The notes under the pieces: model-generated
Told to the model about the DNA's origin: nothing
The model's database searches: none
Seen by the model: only the letters and a program-made list of their open reading frames with translations
Assembly: GCF_022601975.1 (NCBI RefSeq)
Contig: NZ_JAKVIR010000016.1
Coordinates: 62,001-126,000 of the forward strand
DNA length: 64,000 nt
Direction of reading: 5' to 3'
Source: Pontibacter sp. E15-1
GTDB taxonomy: Bacteria; Bacteroidota; Bacteroidia; Cytophagales; Hymenobacteraceae
Program-made: the position numbers and the translations under genes
Shown: piece after piece, positions 49,184-57,388 of the stretch
How positions within the stretch are numbered: position 1 is the stretch's first letter
Layout of the letters: the number at the start of each line of letters is the position of its first letter

Positions 49184-49221
49184 AATTAATTGCAATGCAC
49201 ACCTGTGCATTGCAATTAATT
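49184..49221. promoter_or_regulatory. perfect 17-base palindromic operator between lacI-type gene and fucose operon
   Basis: AATTAATTGCAATGCAC (49184-49200) is exactly mirrored at 49205-49221, with ACCT between. It begins 2 bases upstream of the repressor's start codon and ends 73 bases before the dehydratase start. The 17+17 symmetry with a short centre fits a LacI-family dimer or dimer pair, and would block the repressor's own message and probably the operon. As RNA it could also form a hairpin in the repressor leader. Confidence 0.75.
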
Positions 49222-49294
49222 TAATTTTTAGTCTAAATCAAAGCCAAATACTACTAATATGCAAGTCAAGAGTGATTACTAACTAATATCCGAA

Positions 49295-50905
49295 ATGCAG
49301 ATAAACAGGTTACTTAAGATAGATGAGTCGGATAATGTGCTGGTGGCATTGGTTGACCTTGAGCCAGGCGAGATAACACATGAAGACCTCAGATTGACGC
49401 TTCAGCAGCCGGTAGCGCAAAAGCATAAATTCTTAACAACGGATCTGTTAAAAGGAGACAAAGTTGTTATGTATGGCGTGCCCGTCGGGATGGCCAATTG
49501 GGATCTAAAGGCCGGTACTGTGATTACGATTGAGAACGTCACCCACTTTGCAGATGAAGTGGTCATCCGCGACCAAACAAGGTATGATTGGCAAGTGCCA
49601 GACATCGCGAAGTGGCACGGCCGGACCTTTAACGGCTACCATAGACCAGACGGTAGTGTCGGGACAGCCAACTATTGGCTTTTTGTGCCCCTGGTTTTTT
49701 GTGAGAACAGAAACCTGAAAGTGATTGAAGAAGCCTTGTCTAAGGGGCTGGGGTACCACAAGCCCAATCGGTATGAGGAATACGTAAGAACAAAGGTTTC
49801 TTCTCAAACTGCTTTCCAGGCGGCAAGCTCCCAGCAGCAGGTGTTTGAGAATATCGACGGAATCAAATTTCTCTATCATCATGGGGGCTGTGGAGGCACA
49901 AGGCAGGATTCTGAAACACTTCTGAGGCTGTTGGCAGGCTATGTTAGCCATCCAAATGTGGCTGGTGCCACTGTGCTGAGCCTCGGCTGCCAGCATGCGC
50001 AAATAGACTGGTTTCAACAAATTCAGAAAGAGTTATACCCTCAGATTCAAAAGCCCGTCATTTTTCTGGAGCAGCAAAAACTCCTTTCCGAAGAAAAGTT
50101 AATCACCGAAGCAATCGATCAGACTGTCGAGCAGCTAAGTGTTGTCAACAGGATTGAAAGGCAGCCTGCCGGATTGGACAAGTTGGTAGTTGGTTTGGAG
50201 TGCGGCGGCTCTGACGGTTTTTCTGGAATTTCTGCCAACCCTGCCGTAGGTCACGCATCCGATTTGATCGTGGCCTTGGGCGGGGCAACTATACTGAGCG
50301 AGTTTCCCGAACTCAACGGCGTAGAGCAGAACATTGTCGACAGGTGTGTTTCAAGAGAGGTCGCGGAGAAGTTTCTGAGAATACAGCGGGCATACGAAGC
50401 GCGGGCGAAAGCTGTGGGTTCCGGGTTTGATATGAATCCTTCTCCCGGAAACATCAAAGACGGTCTGATTACAGATGCCATCAAATCGGCCGGGGCAGCC
50501 AAAAAGGGCGGCAAAGCACCTGTGCGCGCTATACTAGACTATACCGAGCCGGTTACCGAGCCGGGCCTTAACCTGCTTTGTACCCCCGGCAATGACGTGG
50601 AATCAACCACAGGGCTTGCCGGCTCCGGGGCCAATGTGATCTTGTTCACGACAGGCTTGGGCACGCCTACAGGTAACCCCATCACGCCCGTGATCAAAAT
50701 ATCCAGCAACACCGCGCTTTACAACAGGATGAATGATCTGATTGATCTGGATGCCGGCGGTATCACGCGGGGTGAGGCTTCTATTGAGCAGATCGGGGAG
50801 GAATTCTTAGAAAAGATCATTGCAGTAGCCAGCGGACAAAAGACCAAGGCGATGGAGCTGGAACAGAACGACTTTATACCATGGAAAAGGGGAGTATCAC
50901 TATGA
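49295..50905 (+). CDS. UxaA-family dehydratase, probable L-fuconate dehydratase
   Basis: 536 residues: an N-terminal SAF domain (about 1-95, DNVLVALVDLEPGEI), then the UxaA (altronate dehydratase) domain with DGSVGTANYW, HHGGCGGTRQDSETL, LSLGCQHAQIDW, GLECGGSDGFSGISANPAVG, SPGNIKDGLIT and TPGNDVESTTGLAGSGAN. No signal peptide. The family dehydrates sugar acids to 2-keto-3-deoxy acids. Every neighbour fits L-fucose oxidation and no other dehydratase is present, so L-fuconate is the likely substrate; Campylobacter jejuni uses UxaA-type proteins in its fucose cluster. L-rhamnonate or altronate are alternatives. The stop overlaps the start of the next gene (ATGA, 50902-50905). Confidence 0.85.
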   Translation: MQINRLLKIDESDNVLVALVDLEPGEITHEDLRLTLQQPVAQKHKFLTTDLLKGDKVVMYGVPVGMANWDLKAGTVITIENVTHFADEVVIRDQTRYDWQVPDIAKWHGRTFNGYHRPDGSVGTANYWLFVPLVFCENRNLKVIEEALSKGLGYHKPNRYEEYVRTKVSSQTAFQAASSQQQVFENIDGIKFLYHHGGCGGTRQDSETLLRLLAGYVSHPNVAGATVLSLGCQHAQIDWFQQIQKELYPQIQKPVIFLEQQKLLSEEKLITEAIDQTVEQLSVVNRIERQPAGLDKLVVGLECGGSDGFSGISANPAVGHASDLIVALGGATILSEFPELNGVEQNIVDRCVSREVAEKFLRIQRAYEARAKAVGSGFDMNPSPGNIKDGLITDAIKSAGAAKKGGKAPVRAILDYTEPVTEPGLNLLCTPGNDVESTTGLAGSGANVILFTTGLGTPTGNPITPVIKISSNTALYNRMNDLIDLDAGGITRGEASIEQIGEEFLEKIIAVASGQKTKAMELEQNDFIPWKRGVSL

Positions 50906-51669
50906 ACAAGATATTTGATTTGAGCGGAAAGCGGGCCATCGTGACGGGTGGTGGCAGCGGAATAGGCAGAGCCATCGCTATAGCACTGGCGAACAACGGA
51001 GCCAAGGTGTCCATCCTGGATTTGGATGAGAGCAAGGCGCAGGAGGTTGCCCTCGAAATCACGAACGCAGGCGGCGAAGCCATCGCTGTGAAGTGCGATG
51101 TATCGGATGAGCAAAGTGTGAAACAAGCCTTGGACGGCAGACCGATTGACATATTGATCAACAATGCCGGGATCGCGCATATCGGCAACGTGAGCAATAC
51201 CTCACCGGAAGACATGGACAGGATCTACAACATCAACGTGAAAGGCGCCTATCTGTGCCTGAGAGAGGGAGTGAATTTGATGAAGGCAAAAGGAGGTACG
51301 ATCGTCAATGTATCGTCCATTGCCGCCCACGTGGGCATCTCAGACAGATTTGCCTACTCCATGAGCAAAGGCGCCATCCATGCCATGACCTTGTCTGTGG
51401 CCAGGGATTTTCTGGCAAACAATATTCGCTGCAACAGCATCTCTCCCGCAAGAGTCCATACCCCCTTTGTGGATGGTTTCCTGGCAAAGAACTATCCCGG
51501 CAACGAGAAAGAAATGTTTCAGGCACTCTCCAACACCCAGCCTATCGGGCGTATGGGAAAGCCTGCAGAAATAGGAGCGCTGGTGCTTTACCTGTGTTCA
51601 GATGAGGCATCCTTTATCACGGGCACGGACTTCCCGATAGATGGGGGATTTATCACATTAAATAACTAA
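50902..51669 (+). CDS. SDR, probable 2-keto-3-deoxy-L-fuconate 4-dehydrogenase
   Basis: Start at 50902 (MNKIFDLSGKRAIVTGGGSGIG) overlaps the previous stop by 4 bases; ATG at 50881 is in frame but less likely. 255 residues with the Rossmann motif TGGGSGIG, INNAG, catalytic Ser in NVSSIAAHVG, and Tyr/Lys in YSMSKGA. NAD preference is suggested by the Asp in ILDLDES at the end of strand 2. Its segment SRIAAHVG/FAYSMSKGAIHAM-like (here DRFAYSMSKGAIHAMT) is typical of the SDR that oxidises 2-keto-3-deoxy-L-fuconate to the 2,4-diketo acid. Together with the FAH hydrolase next to it this defines the diketo branch rather than the aldolase branch. Confidence 0.85.
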   Translation: MNKIFDLSGKRAIVTGGGSGIGRAIAIALANNGAKVSILDLDESKAQEVALEITNAGGEAIAVKCDVSDEQSVKQALDGRPIDILINNAGIAHIGNVSNTSPEDMDRIYNINVKGAYLCLREGVNLMKAKGGTIVNVSSIAAHVGISDRFAYSMSKGAIHAMTLSVARDFLANNIRCNSISPARVHTPFVDGFLAKNYPGNEKEMFQALSNTQPIGRMGKPAEIGALVLYLCSDEASFITGTDFPIDGGFITLNN

Positions 51670-51694
51670 TTCAATAAAATAAACTATTAAACCG

Positions 51695-52543
51695 ATGAAA
51701 TTAATTCGATTTGGAGAAGCCGGTTTCGAAAAGCCAGGTATAGAAGTAGACGGTATACGGTATGATGTGAGCGGCCTGGTAAATGACTTTGACGAGGATT
51801 TTTTTGCTGGCAATGGGTTGGCAGAACTTGAGGCTGCTTTCAACATGGAGACTGCTCCGGTAGTACCCACGACTACCCGACTTGGGGCACCGATTAAGCG
51901 ACCAGGCAAGATTGTTTGCATTGGCCTGAATTACCGCAAGCATGCCGCCGAAAGTGGTATGGCCGAACCTGCAGAACCGGTGGTATTCTTCAAGGCGACT
52001 TCCTCCATGATAGGACCTGAAGACACAATCATCATTCCGAAAAACAGTGCTAAAACAGATTGGGAAGTAGAGTTGGCGGTGGTGATCGGCAAGCGCGCGA
52101 ACTACATTCGCGAAGAAGAAGCGCTGGATTACGTGGCAGGCTATATGTTGCACAACGACGTAAGCGAGCGCGAGTTCCAGATAGAGCGTGGAGGGCAGTG
52201 GGTAAAAGGCAAAAGCTGCGATACATTTGCTCCCTTAGGACCCTATTTGGTCACCAAAGACGAAGTGGCTAACCCTAACAACATGCGGCTGTGGTTGACC
52301 TTGAACGGGACGAAAATGCAGGACGGCAACACCAGCGACTTCATCTTCAATGTACAGCATGTGGTGGCTTATCTGTCGCAATTCATGAGCTTAATGCCCG
52401 GCGACATCATTTCTACCGGTACCCCAGAGGGAGTTGGCTTCGGACAAAAGCCTCCATTCTACCTCAAAGATGGCGATGTGATCGAATTGGGTATAGACGG
52501 TCTCGGCAGTGCCCGGCAAGAGGTGAAAGCGTACGCTGGATGA
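51695..52543 (+). CDS. FAH-family hydrolase, probable 2,4-diketo-3-deoxy-L-fuconate hydrolase
   Basis: 282 residues of the fumarylacetoacetate hydrolase family: CIGLNYRKHAAESGM, metal-binding Glu residues in DWEVELAVVIG, GYMLHNDVSEREFQ, KSCDTFAPLGPYLVT, and GDIISTGTPEGVGFG. It would cleave the C-C bond of 2,4-diketo-3-deoxy-L-fuconate to pyruvate and L-lactate, with Mg2+. The last gene of the operon, an FMN L-lactate dehydrogenase, uses the second product, which supports the call. Ureidoglycolate lyase and other FAH enzymes look similar, but the context excludes them reasonably well. The stop overlaps the lactonase start (ATGA, 52540-52543). Confidence 0.87.
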   Translation: MKLIRFGEAGFEKPGIEVDGIRYDVSGLVNDFDEDFFAGNGLAELEAAFNMETAPVVPTTTRLGAPIKRPGKIVCIGLNYRKHAAESGMAEPAEPVVFFKATSSMIGPEDTIIIPKNSAKTDWEVELAVVIGKRANYIREEEALDYVAGYMLHNDVSEREFQIERGGQWVKGKSCDTFAPLGPYLVTKDEVANPNNMRLWLTLNGTKMQDGNTSDFIFNVQHVVAYLSQFMSLMPGDIISTGTPEGVGFGQKPPFYLKDGDVIELGIDGLGSARQEVKAYAG

Positions 52544-53367
52544 AACTGGATGCCCACCAGCATTTTTGGAAGTTTGATCCGGTAAGAGACGCCTGGATCG
52601 GGGAGGACATGCAGCTCATTCGACGGGATTTCATGCCCGAAGATCTGAAACCGGAACTCGACAAACATCAACTTGATGGATGCATTGCCGTGCAGGCCGA
52701 CCAATCGGAGGAAGAGAACGAGTTTTTGCTCTCTTTGTCCGCGCAACATCCCTGGATCAAAGGAGTGGTGGGCTGGCTCGACCTCTTGAGCGATACGCTG
52801 CCGGAGCGCATAGATTACTATAATGGATTTTCAGCCTTCAAAGGCGTACGGCATATACTGCAAGCTGAGCCAGATGGGTATATGACCCAACGTAAGTTTG
52901 TGGAAGGTATAAGTAGTGTTGGCAAAAGCGATTTAACATATGATATACTCGCCAAAGAAGGGCAGCTAACGGAAGTCCTGAAACTTATCAAGCAGCTGCC
53001 TGAGATGCGACTGGTGCTGGATCACATCGGCAAGCCTGATATCAAAAATGAGTCGTTTGCGCATTGGGCCACCTGTATGAAGTCGATCAGTGAGCTTGAC
53101 CATGTGTATGTTAAACTATCGGGTATGGCTACAGAAGCAGACTGGGCTACCTGGCAAAGAGAAGACCTGCAGCGGTACGTTGATTGTTGCCTGGAAAATT
53201 TCGGCCCCTCCAGACTTATGTATGGCTCAGATTGGCCGGTTTGTCTGGTTGCCGGGTCTTATGACAGGATTCACCAGTCCCTGATGCATTGTTTACAAGA
53301 GTTGTCATCGGATGAACAGAACCAGATCATGGGAAAGACAGCTAAGAATTTCTACCAAATAACCTGA
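52540..53367 (+). CDS. amidohydrolase-family lactonase, probable L-fucono-1,5-lactonase
   Basis: The start is 52540, overlapping the FAH stop by 4 bases; an open frame reaches back to 52291, but that part is antiparallel in frame to the FAH gene and has no homology. 275 residues of the amidohydrolase_2 family: metal motif DAHQHFW (residues 4-10), RRDFMPEDLKPEL, FKGVRHILQAEP, LVLDHIGKP and LMYGSDWPV with the catalytic Asp. The family includes the L-fucono- and L-rhamnono-lactonases that open the lactone formed by sugar 1-dehydrogenases. It lies between the diketo-acid hydrolase and the sugar dehydrogenase. Confidence 0.87.
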   Translation: MKLDAHQHFWKFDPVRDAWIGEDMQLIRRDFMPEDLKPELDKHQLDGCIAVQADQSEEENEFLLSLSAQHPWIKGVVGWLDLLSDTLPERIDYYNGFSAFKGVRHILQAEPDGYMTQRKFVEGISSVGKSDLTYDILAKEGQLTEVLKLIKQLPEMRLVLDHIGKPDIKNESFAHWATCMKSISELDHVYVKLSGMATEADWATWQREDLQRYVDCCLENFGPSRLMYGSDWPVCLVAGSYDRIHQSLMHCLQELSSDEQNQIMGKTAKNFYQIT

Positions 53368-53377
53368 AGATGGAATT

Positions 53378-54160
53378 ATGGAATTAAAGATAGAGGAAAA
53401 GGTATTTATAGTCACCGGTGGTGCCAAGGGCATTGGCGAGGCCATAACACTGGAGTTAGTCAAGGAGAATGCTATTCCCGTGATTGTCGGACGGTCGGCG
53501 GACGCTGCGAATCGGTTGGCTGAGCAGATAAAAGCAGATGGAGGTCAGGCGTTGGTCATCGTGGCTGAGCTTGGCGAGGATGGTGTCTGCAAGGATGTTA
53601 TTGATCAGACCATCGCAGCCTTTGGAAGGATAGACGGGGTTGTAAACAACGCTGGTGCGAACGACGGTGTCGGCCTTGTGGATGGGAGCTCCTCCGCCTT
53701 TAAGAACTCCCTGATGAAGAACCTCACCCATTACTACGACCTGGTACACTACGCCGTGCCACACCTGAAAGAGACCAAAGGCTCGATCATCAACGTCAGT
53801 TCTAAGATTGCTCTGACTGGTCAGGGCGGGACCTCAGGGTATGCAGCGTGTAAAGGTGCCCAGCTTGCGCTTACCAGGGAATGGGCTGTTGAGCTGGCTC
53901 CTTTCGGTATACGTGTAAACGCGATTGTCCCGGCTGAGGTAATGACGCCTTTGTATGAAAAGTGGCTAAACACCTTCGAAGATCCAGCATCGAAGATCAA
54001 GGAAATAACGTCGAAAATTCCTTTTGAACAGCGAATGACGACACCTGAGGAAATTGCCGGTATGACGGTGTTCTTATTATCAGGGCGTAGTTCGCACACG
54101 ACGGGCCAATGGCTTTTTGCCGATGGCGGCTACGTACACCTTGACCGGGCAATAACCTGA
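53378..54160 (+). CDS. SDR, probable L-fucose 1-dehydrogenase
   Basis: 260 residues, SDR fold: TGGAKGIG, VNNAGANDGVGLVDGS, catalytic Ser in NVSSKIALTGQGG, Tyr/Lys in YAACKGAQ, and the C-terminal FADGGYVHLDRA. NNAGANDGVGL followed by SKIALTGQG is the pattern of bacterial L-fucose dehydrogenases such as the one in the C. jejuni fucose cluster. It oxidises L-fucose to the lactone that the preceding lactonase hydrolyses. It is clearly different from the SDR at 50902, so the two SDR genes serve two different steps. Confidence 0.83.
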   Translation: MELKIEEKVFIVTGGAKGIGEAITLELVKENAIPVIVGRSADAANRLAEQIKADGGQALVIVAELGEDGVCKDVIDQTIAAFGRIDGVVNNAGANDGVGLVDGSSSAFKNSLMKNLTHYYDLVHYAVPHLKETKGSIINVSSKIALTGQGGTSGYAACKGAQLALTREWAVELAPFGIRVNAIVPAEVMTPLYEKWLNTFEDPASKIKEITSKIPFEQRMTTPEEIAGMTVFLLSGRSSHTTGQWLFADGGYVHLDRAIT

Positions 54161-54395
54161 AACAAGAAGGTATAGAGTAGATTCAGCAGTGCCTTCAGAA
54201 ACTTTATCACCTCACCGGACACTTCTTGAATGCTCTTCTCTTTTACAGGTCTAGCCAAGGGAACCTCGCAGGCGAGCACTGGTGCTATACCCACTGGCTG
54301 GTTCTGGAAAGCTTTTACTTTTGGATTCAAGGGAGTTACAATTTGATCAGATAGGTTTTCAGCTGTCTGATATTTCCTGATAGACAGTTAAGATC
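54161..54395. other. 235-base gap inside the fucose operon
   Basis: No gene or clear hairpin. Direct or internal promoter signals are not convincing; GATATTTCCTGATAG before fucP is AT-rich but has no TAnnTTTG. The gap is the only long break in the operon, so fucP may have its own start of transcription. Confidence 0.4.
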
Positions 54396-55736
54396 ATGGC
54401 AATGACAACAAAAACGCACCCAGAAACAAATCAGGCACCGGTCATTTCGAAAGCAATGCTGCTGCCTTTTATCCTGGTTGTTTCGCTTTTTTTCCTTTGG
54501 GGCTTTCCCAATGATCTTACCAACCCTATGGTGGAGGTCTTCAAGAATGTGCTCAACATCTCCAACGTAAAGGCCTCTTATGTGCAGCTGGCTTTTTACG
54601 GGGGGTATGGCACGATGGCCATACCTGCTGCCTTGTTTATCAGAAAATATAGATATAAAACGGGTATCGTGGTCGGCTTGATCCTTTTTGCCATCGGGTC
54701 GTTCATGATGTTCCCGGCAGCCCGACTGATCAACTACGACCTGTTTTTGATTTCGTTTTATGTGCTGACGTTTGGATTGGCCTTTTTAGAAACCACGGCC
54801 AACCCAATGATTCTGGCCATGGGCGATCCGTCCACTGCCACGCAGCGCCTCAACCTTGCCCAGGCTTTTAACCCGATCGGAGCGCTGACCGGTCAGGTAG
54901 TGGCAAGGATTTTTGTGGTAGACCGTCTGCAAACTGAGATGGGGGCCAATGCGGAGGTGGGCGTGGTAAATGACCACGCCGTAATTGTGCATGACCTCAA
55001 TGTTGTAAGCACACCTTATGTCATTTTGGCGTTTGTTGTGCTTGCCGTTCTGGTGACTTTTATGATGACAGATATAAAAATAAAAAAGCCTACAGATACT
55101 ACCCTGGATCTGAAAAGCACGTTGCGCCATCTTTTTCAGAACAAGGACTATTACGAGGGAGTCATCGCGCAATTCTTTTATGTGGCTTGTCAGATCATGG
55201 TTTGGACGTTTATCTACCAATACGTCACAGCGATCAATGCAAACCGACCTGCTGATGACCAATTGAACGCGATGGTTTATGTGGTGGCTTCTACCGTCTG
55301 TTTTCTGCTTGCACGATGGATTTGCACTTTCCTCATACGCTATATTTCTCCTTCAAAGTTGATGTTCTACTTTGCCCTATTGGGAATCTTCTTTGTGGCT
55401 GGCGCAATCGTGTTGGATGGTATGATCGGGTTATACAGTCTGGTAGGGGTTTCCTTTGCCATGTCGCTCATGTTCCCGACTATATATGGGATAGCGCTTT
55501 CGGGGATGGGAGATGAAGCGAAAATCGGTTCGGCAGGACTGATCTTGGCAATTGTCGGGGGTGCCCTGATGCCACCATTGCAGGCAACCATCATCGATCA
55601 GGGAGGGACAGGCCTGAGCGATCTCTCTTACTTTGGATTCATACCCGAGATCAGGTTTTCATTCGTGTTGCCGCTGCTGTGTTTGATTGTGGTGGCCATC
55701 TATGCCAAGCGCTCCCTTAACCGAAGTGTAGCTTAA
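54396..55736 (+). CDS. fucP: L-fucose:H+ symporter, MFS
   Basis: 446 residues with about 12 membrane spans and no signal peptide. The FucP-family motifs are evident: FFLWGFPNDLTNPM in helix 1 (proton-coupling Asp/Asn region), QLAFYGGYG, FGLAFLETTANPMIL with the conserved Glu in helix 4, and LNLAQAFNPIGALTGQ. The family transports L-fucose and some related hexoses over the inner membrane. ATG at 54402 is an alternative start. The next gene begins directly after its stop (TAAATG), and all neighbours are fucose catabolic genes. Confidence 0.92.
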   Translation: MAMTTKTHPETNQAPVISKAMLLPFILVVSLFFLWGFPNDLTNPMVEVFKNVLNISNVKASYVQLAFYGGYGTMAIPAALFIRKYRYKTGIVVGLILFAIGSFMMFPAARLINYDLFLISFYVLTFGLAFLETTANPMILAMGDPSTATQRLNLAQAFNPIGALTGQVVARIFVVDRLQTEMGANAEVGVVNDHAVIVHDLNVVSTPYVILAFVVLAVLVTFMMTDIKIKKPTDTTLDLKSTLRHLFQNKDYYEGVIAQFFYVACQIMVWTFIYQYVTAINANRPADDQLNAMVYVVASTVCFLLARWICTFLIRYISPSKLMFYFALLGIFFVAGAIVLDGMIGLYSLVGVSFAMSLMFPTIYGIALSGMGDEAKIGSAGLILAIVGGALMPPLQATIIDQGGTGLSDLSYFGFIPEIRFSFVLPLLCLIVVAIYAKRSLNRSVA

Positions 55737-56066
55737 ATGAAAAGGTATTGTCTCACACTGGATCTTAAAGATGATCCTCATCTCATTGCAGCGTACATCG
55801 CGCATCATCAAAACGTTTGGCCCGAAATAAAGGAAAGCATCATAAGCTCGGGAATCTTGGCGATGGAAATCTATCTCATTGAGACAAGGTTGTGCATGAT
55901 CATGGAGGTAGAGGAGAGCTTCAGTTTTGAAGGCAAGGCGCAAGCCGATTTATCGAACGAAAAGGTGCAAGAGTGGGAGACGCTGATGGGTCGATATCAA
56001 GCGCGTTTACCGTTTGCCCAACCGAATCAGAAGTGGGTGTTAATGAATAAAATATTCGAATTATGA
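55737..56066 (+). CDS. L-rhamnose mutarotase-family protein, probable L-fucose mutarotase
   Basis: 109 residues of the RhaM/DUF718 family, a ferredoxin-like dimer: MKRYCLTLDLKDDP, YIAHHQNVWPEIKESI with the active-site His-His region, GILAMEIYLIETRL and the C-terminal WETLMGRYQ. It converts the anomers of the imported 6-deoxysugar so that the dehydrogenase gets its preferred form. C. jejuni carries the same family in its fucose cluster. Its first codon directly follows the fucP stop and its last overlaps lldD by 4 bases (56063-56066). Confidence 0.9.
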   Translation: MKRYCLTLDLKDDPHLIAAYIAHHQNVWPEIKESIISSGILAMEIYLIETRLCMIMEVEESFSFEGKAQADLSNEKVQEWETLMGRYQARLPFAQPNQKWVLMNKIFEL

Positions 56067-57211
56067 ATAAGTGGAATTACGACAGTCGATATCCCGGAAT
56101 AGACGATCTGCGAAACAAAGCGAGAAAAAAAATCCCCCGTTTCGCGTTCGAATACCTGGACGGAGGCTGCAACGAAGATGTCAATTTAGATCGAAACACA
56201 CGAGAGTTGCGGGAGGTACAGCTCATACCTCAATATTTGTCAGAGCACAAAACCTCAGACATGCGCACGGAGCTGTTCGGGCATACCTACGATGCGCCTT
56301 TTGGAATCGCGCCAGTGGGATTGCAAGGATTGATGTGGCCCAACGCTCCGGAAATATTGGCAAAGGCCGCCTTCAAAAACAATGTGCCTTTTATTCTGAG
56401 CACCGTAACCACCATGAGTATTGAGCGGGCGAGCGAAGTGACAGAAGGGAGAGCATGGTTTCAGCTATACCACCCAACAGAGAACAGGCTTCGGGATGAT
56501 ATCCTCAAAAGGGCGGATGCCGCCGGCTGCCCGGTGTTAGTGTTGCTCTGTGATGTGCCCACCTTCGGCTTCCGGCCAAGGGATATTCGGAATGGCCTTG
56601 CCATGCCGCCGAGCATGTCGCTTACCAATATTTTGCAAATCATGGGCCGCCCGGACTGGGCTTTACGGACCTTGATCAACGGCCAGCCAAGTTTTGAATC
56701 GTTGAAACCTTATATACCCAAGGGGCTTGATCTGAAGCAGCTCGGGCAGTTTATGAACCAGACATTTTCGGGGAGGTTAAACGAGGAGAAAATCGCGCCT
56801 ATCCGTGACATGTGGAAAGGCAAAATCGTGCTAAAGGGCGTGGCAAGCGAAGAGGACGCTCAAAAGGCTATCCGGTTGGGCTTGGATGGCATCATTGTAT
56901 CGAATCATGGGGGTCGACAGTTAGATGCGGGGCAATCCACCATCACTCCCCTAAAGTCTATCGCTCAGAAGTATGGGGATCAGATCAAAGTGATGATGGA
57001 TAGTGGCATCAGATCCGGTCCGGACATCGCCCGGACTTTGGCCGCCGGAGCTGATTTTACTTTTCTGGGCAGGACTTTTATGTATAGTGTTGCCGCTTTA
57101 GGAAACAAAGGGGGCGATCATGCCATTGGCATACTGAAAACACAGCTACAGCAGGTAATGGAGCAGGTGTGCTGTATGGAGATTGGCGACTTCAAGAAGA
57201 CAATAGCCTAG
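56063..57211 (+). CDS. lldD: FMN-dependent L-lactate dehydrogenase / alpha-hydroxy-acid oxidase
   Basis: 382 residues, the (beta/alpha)8 FMN family: FAFEYLDGGCNEDVNLDRNT, FGIAPVGLQGLMWP, FILSTVTTMSIE, WFQLYHP, LKGVASEEDAQKAI, and the active-site IVSNHGGRQLD with catalytic His, followed by MDSGIRSGPDIARTLAAGA and FLGRTFMYSV. It oxidises the L-lactate set free by the FAH-type hydrolase to pyruvate and passes electrons to the membrane or oxygen. Its presence makes fucose breakdown end in two pyruvates. The stop TAG falls inside the CTAG at the left edge of the inserted element at 57208. Confidence 0.88.
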   Translation: MNKWNYDSRYPGIDDLRNKARKKIPRFAFEYLDGGCNEDVNLDRNTRELREVQLIPQYLSEHKTSDMRTELFGHTYDAPFGIAPVGLQGLMWPNAPEILAKAAFKNNVPFILSTVTTMSIERASEVTEGRAWFQLYHPTENRLRDDILKRADAAGCPVLVLLCDVPTFGFRPRDIRNGLAMPPSMSLTNILQIMGRPDWALRTLINGQPSFESLKPYIPKGLDLKQLGQFMNQTFSGRLNEEKIAPIRDMWKGKIVLKGVASEEDAQKAIRLGLDGIIVSNHGGRQLDAGQSTITPLKSIAQKYGDQIKVMMDSGIRSGPDIARTLAAGADFTFLGRTFMYSVAALGNKGGDHAIGILKTQLQQVMEQVCCMEIGDFKKTIA

Positions 57212-57324
57212 TGCTTCGCCAAATTAAAAATTAGAAATTCAGAATTAGAAATAAGGTATAAAAACCATTTTAATTCATAGAATAACAAACGCTAATTCTG
57301 GTAATTAAATTGGCGAAGCACTAG
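57208..57324. mobile_element. MITE-like element, CTAG flanked (copy B)
   Basis: GTGCTTCGCCAA (from 57211) is mirrored by TTGGCGAAGCAC (to 57321-57322), with CTAG at both borders (57208-57211 and 57321-57324), consistent with a 4-base target duplication or palindromic target. The interior includes ATTAGAAATTCAGAATTAGA and CGCTAATTCTGGTAATTAA, also seen in the decayed copy at 14534-14640. No coding capacity. The left CTAG supplies the stop codon of lldD. Confidence 0.72.
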
Positions 57325-57332
57325 CCTTTCAT

Positions 57333-57387
57333 TATCGGCTTCCCCTTTTCTCTGCCGCAGGGCAGTTCTATAAAGGGGAAGCCGATA
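57333..57387. terminator. bidirectional terminator between lldD and the hybrid sensor gene
   Basis: TATCGGCTTCCCCTTT (57333-57348) pairs exactly with AAAGGGGAAGCCGATA (57372-57387). An inner CTGCC/GGCAG stem strengthens it. It lies between two converging genes and ends 2 bases from the sensor's stop codon. Confidence 0.75.
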
Positions 57388-57388
57388 T

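Noticed and set aside
49295..50905. UxaA-family protein as altronate dehydratase for galacturonate use
   Set aside because: No uronate isomerase, altronate oxidoreductase or KDG kinase is nearby, while all neighbours fit L-fucose; kept only as an alternative.
52291..52539. Upstream extension of the lactonase gene by 83 codons
   Set aside because: This part overlaps the FAH gene in another frame and has no homology. The start at 52540 with a 4-base overlap fits the operon style and the family N-terminus (DAHQHFW).
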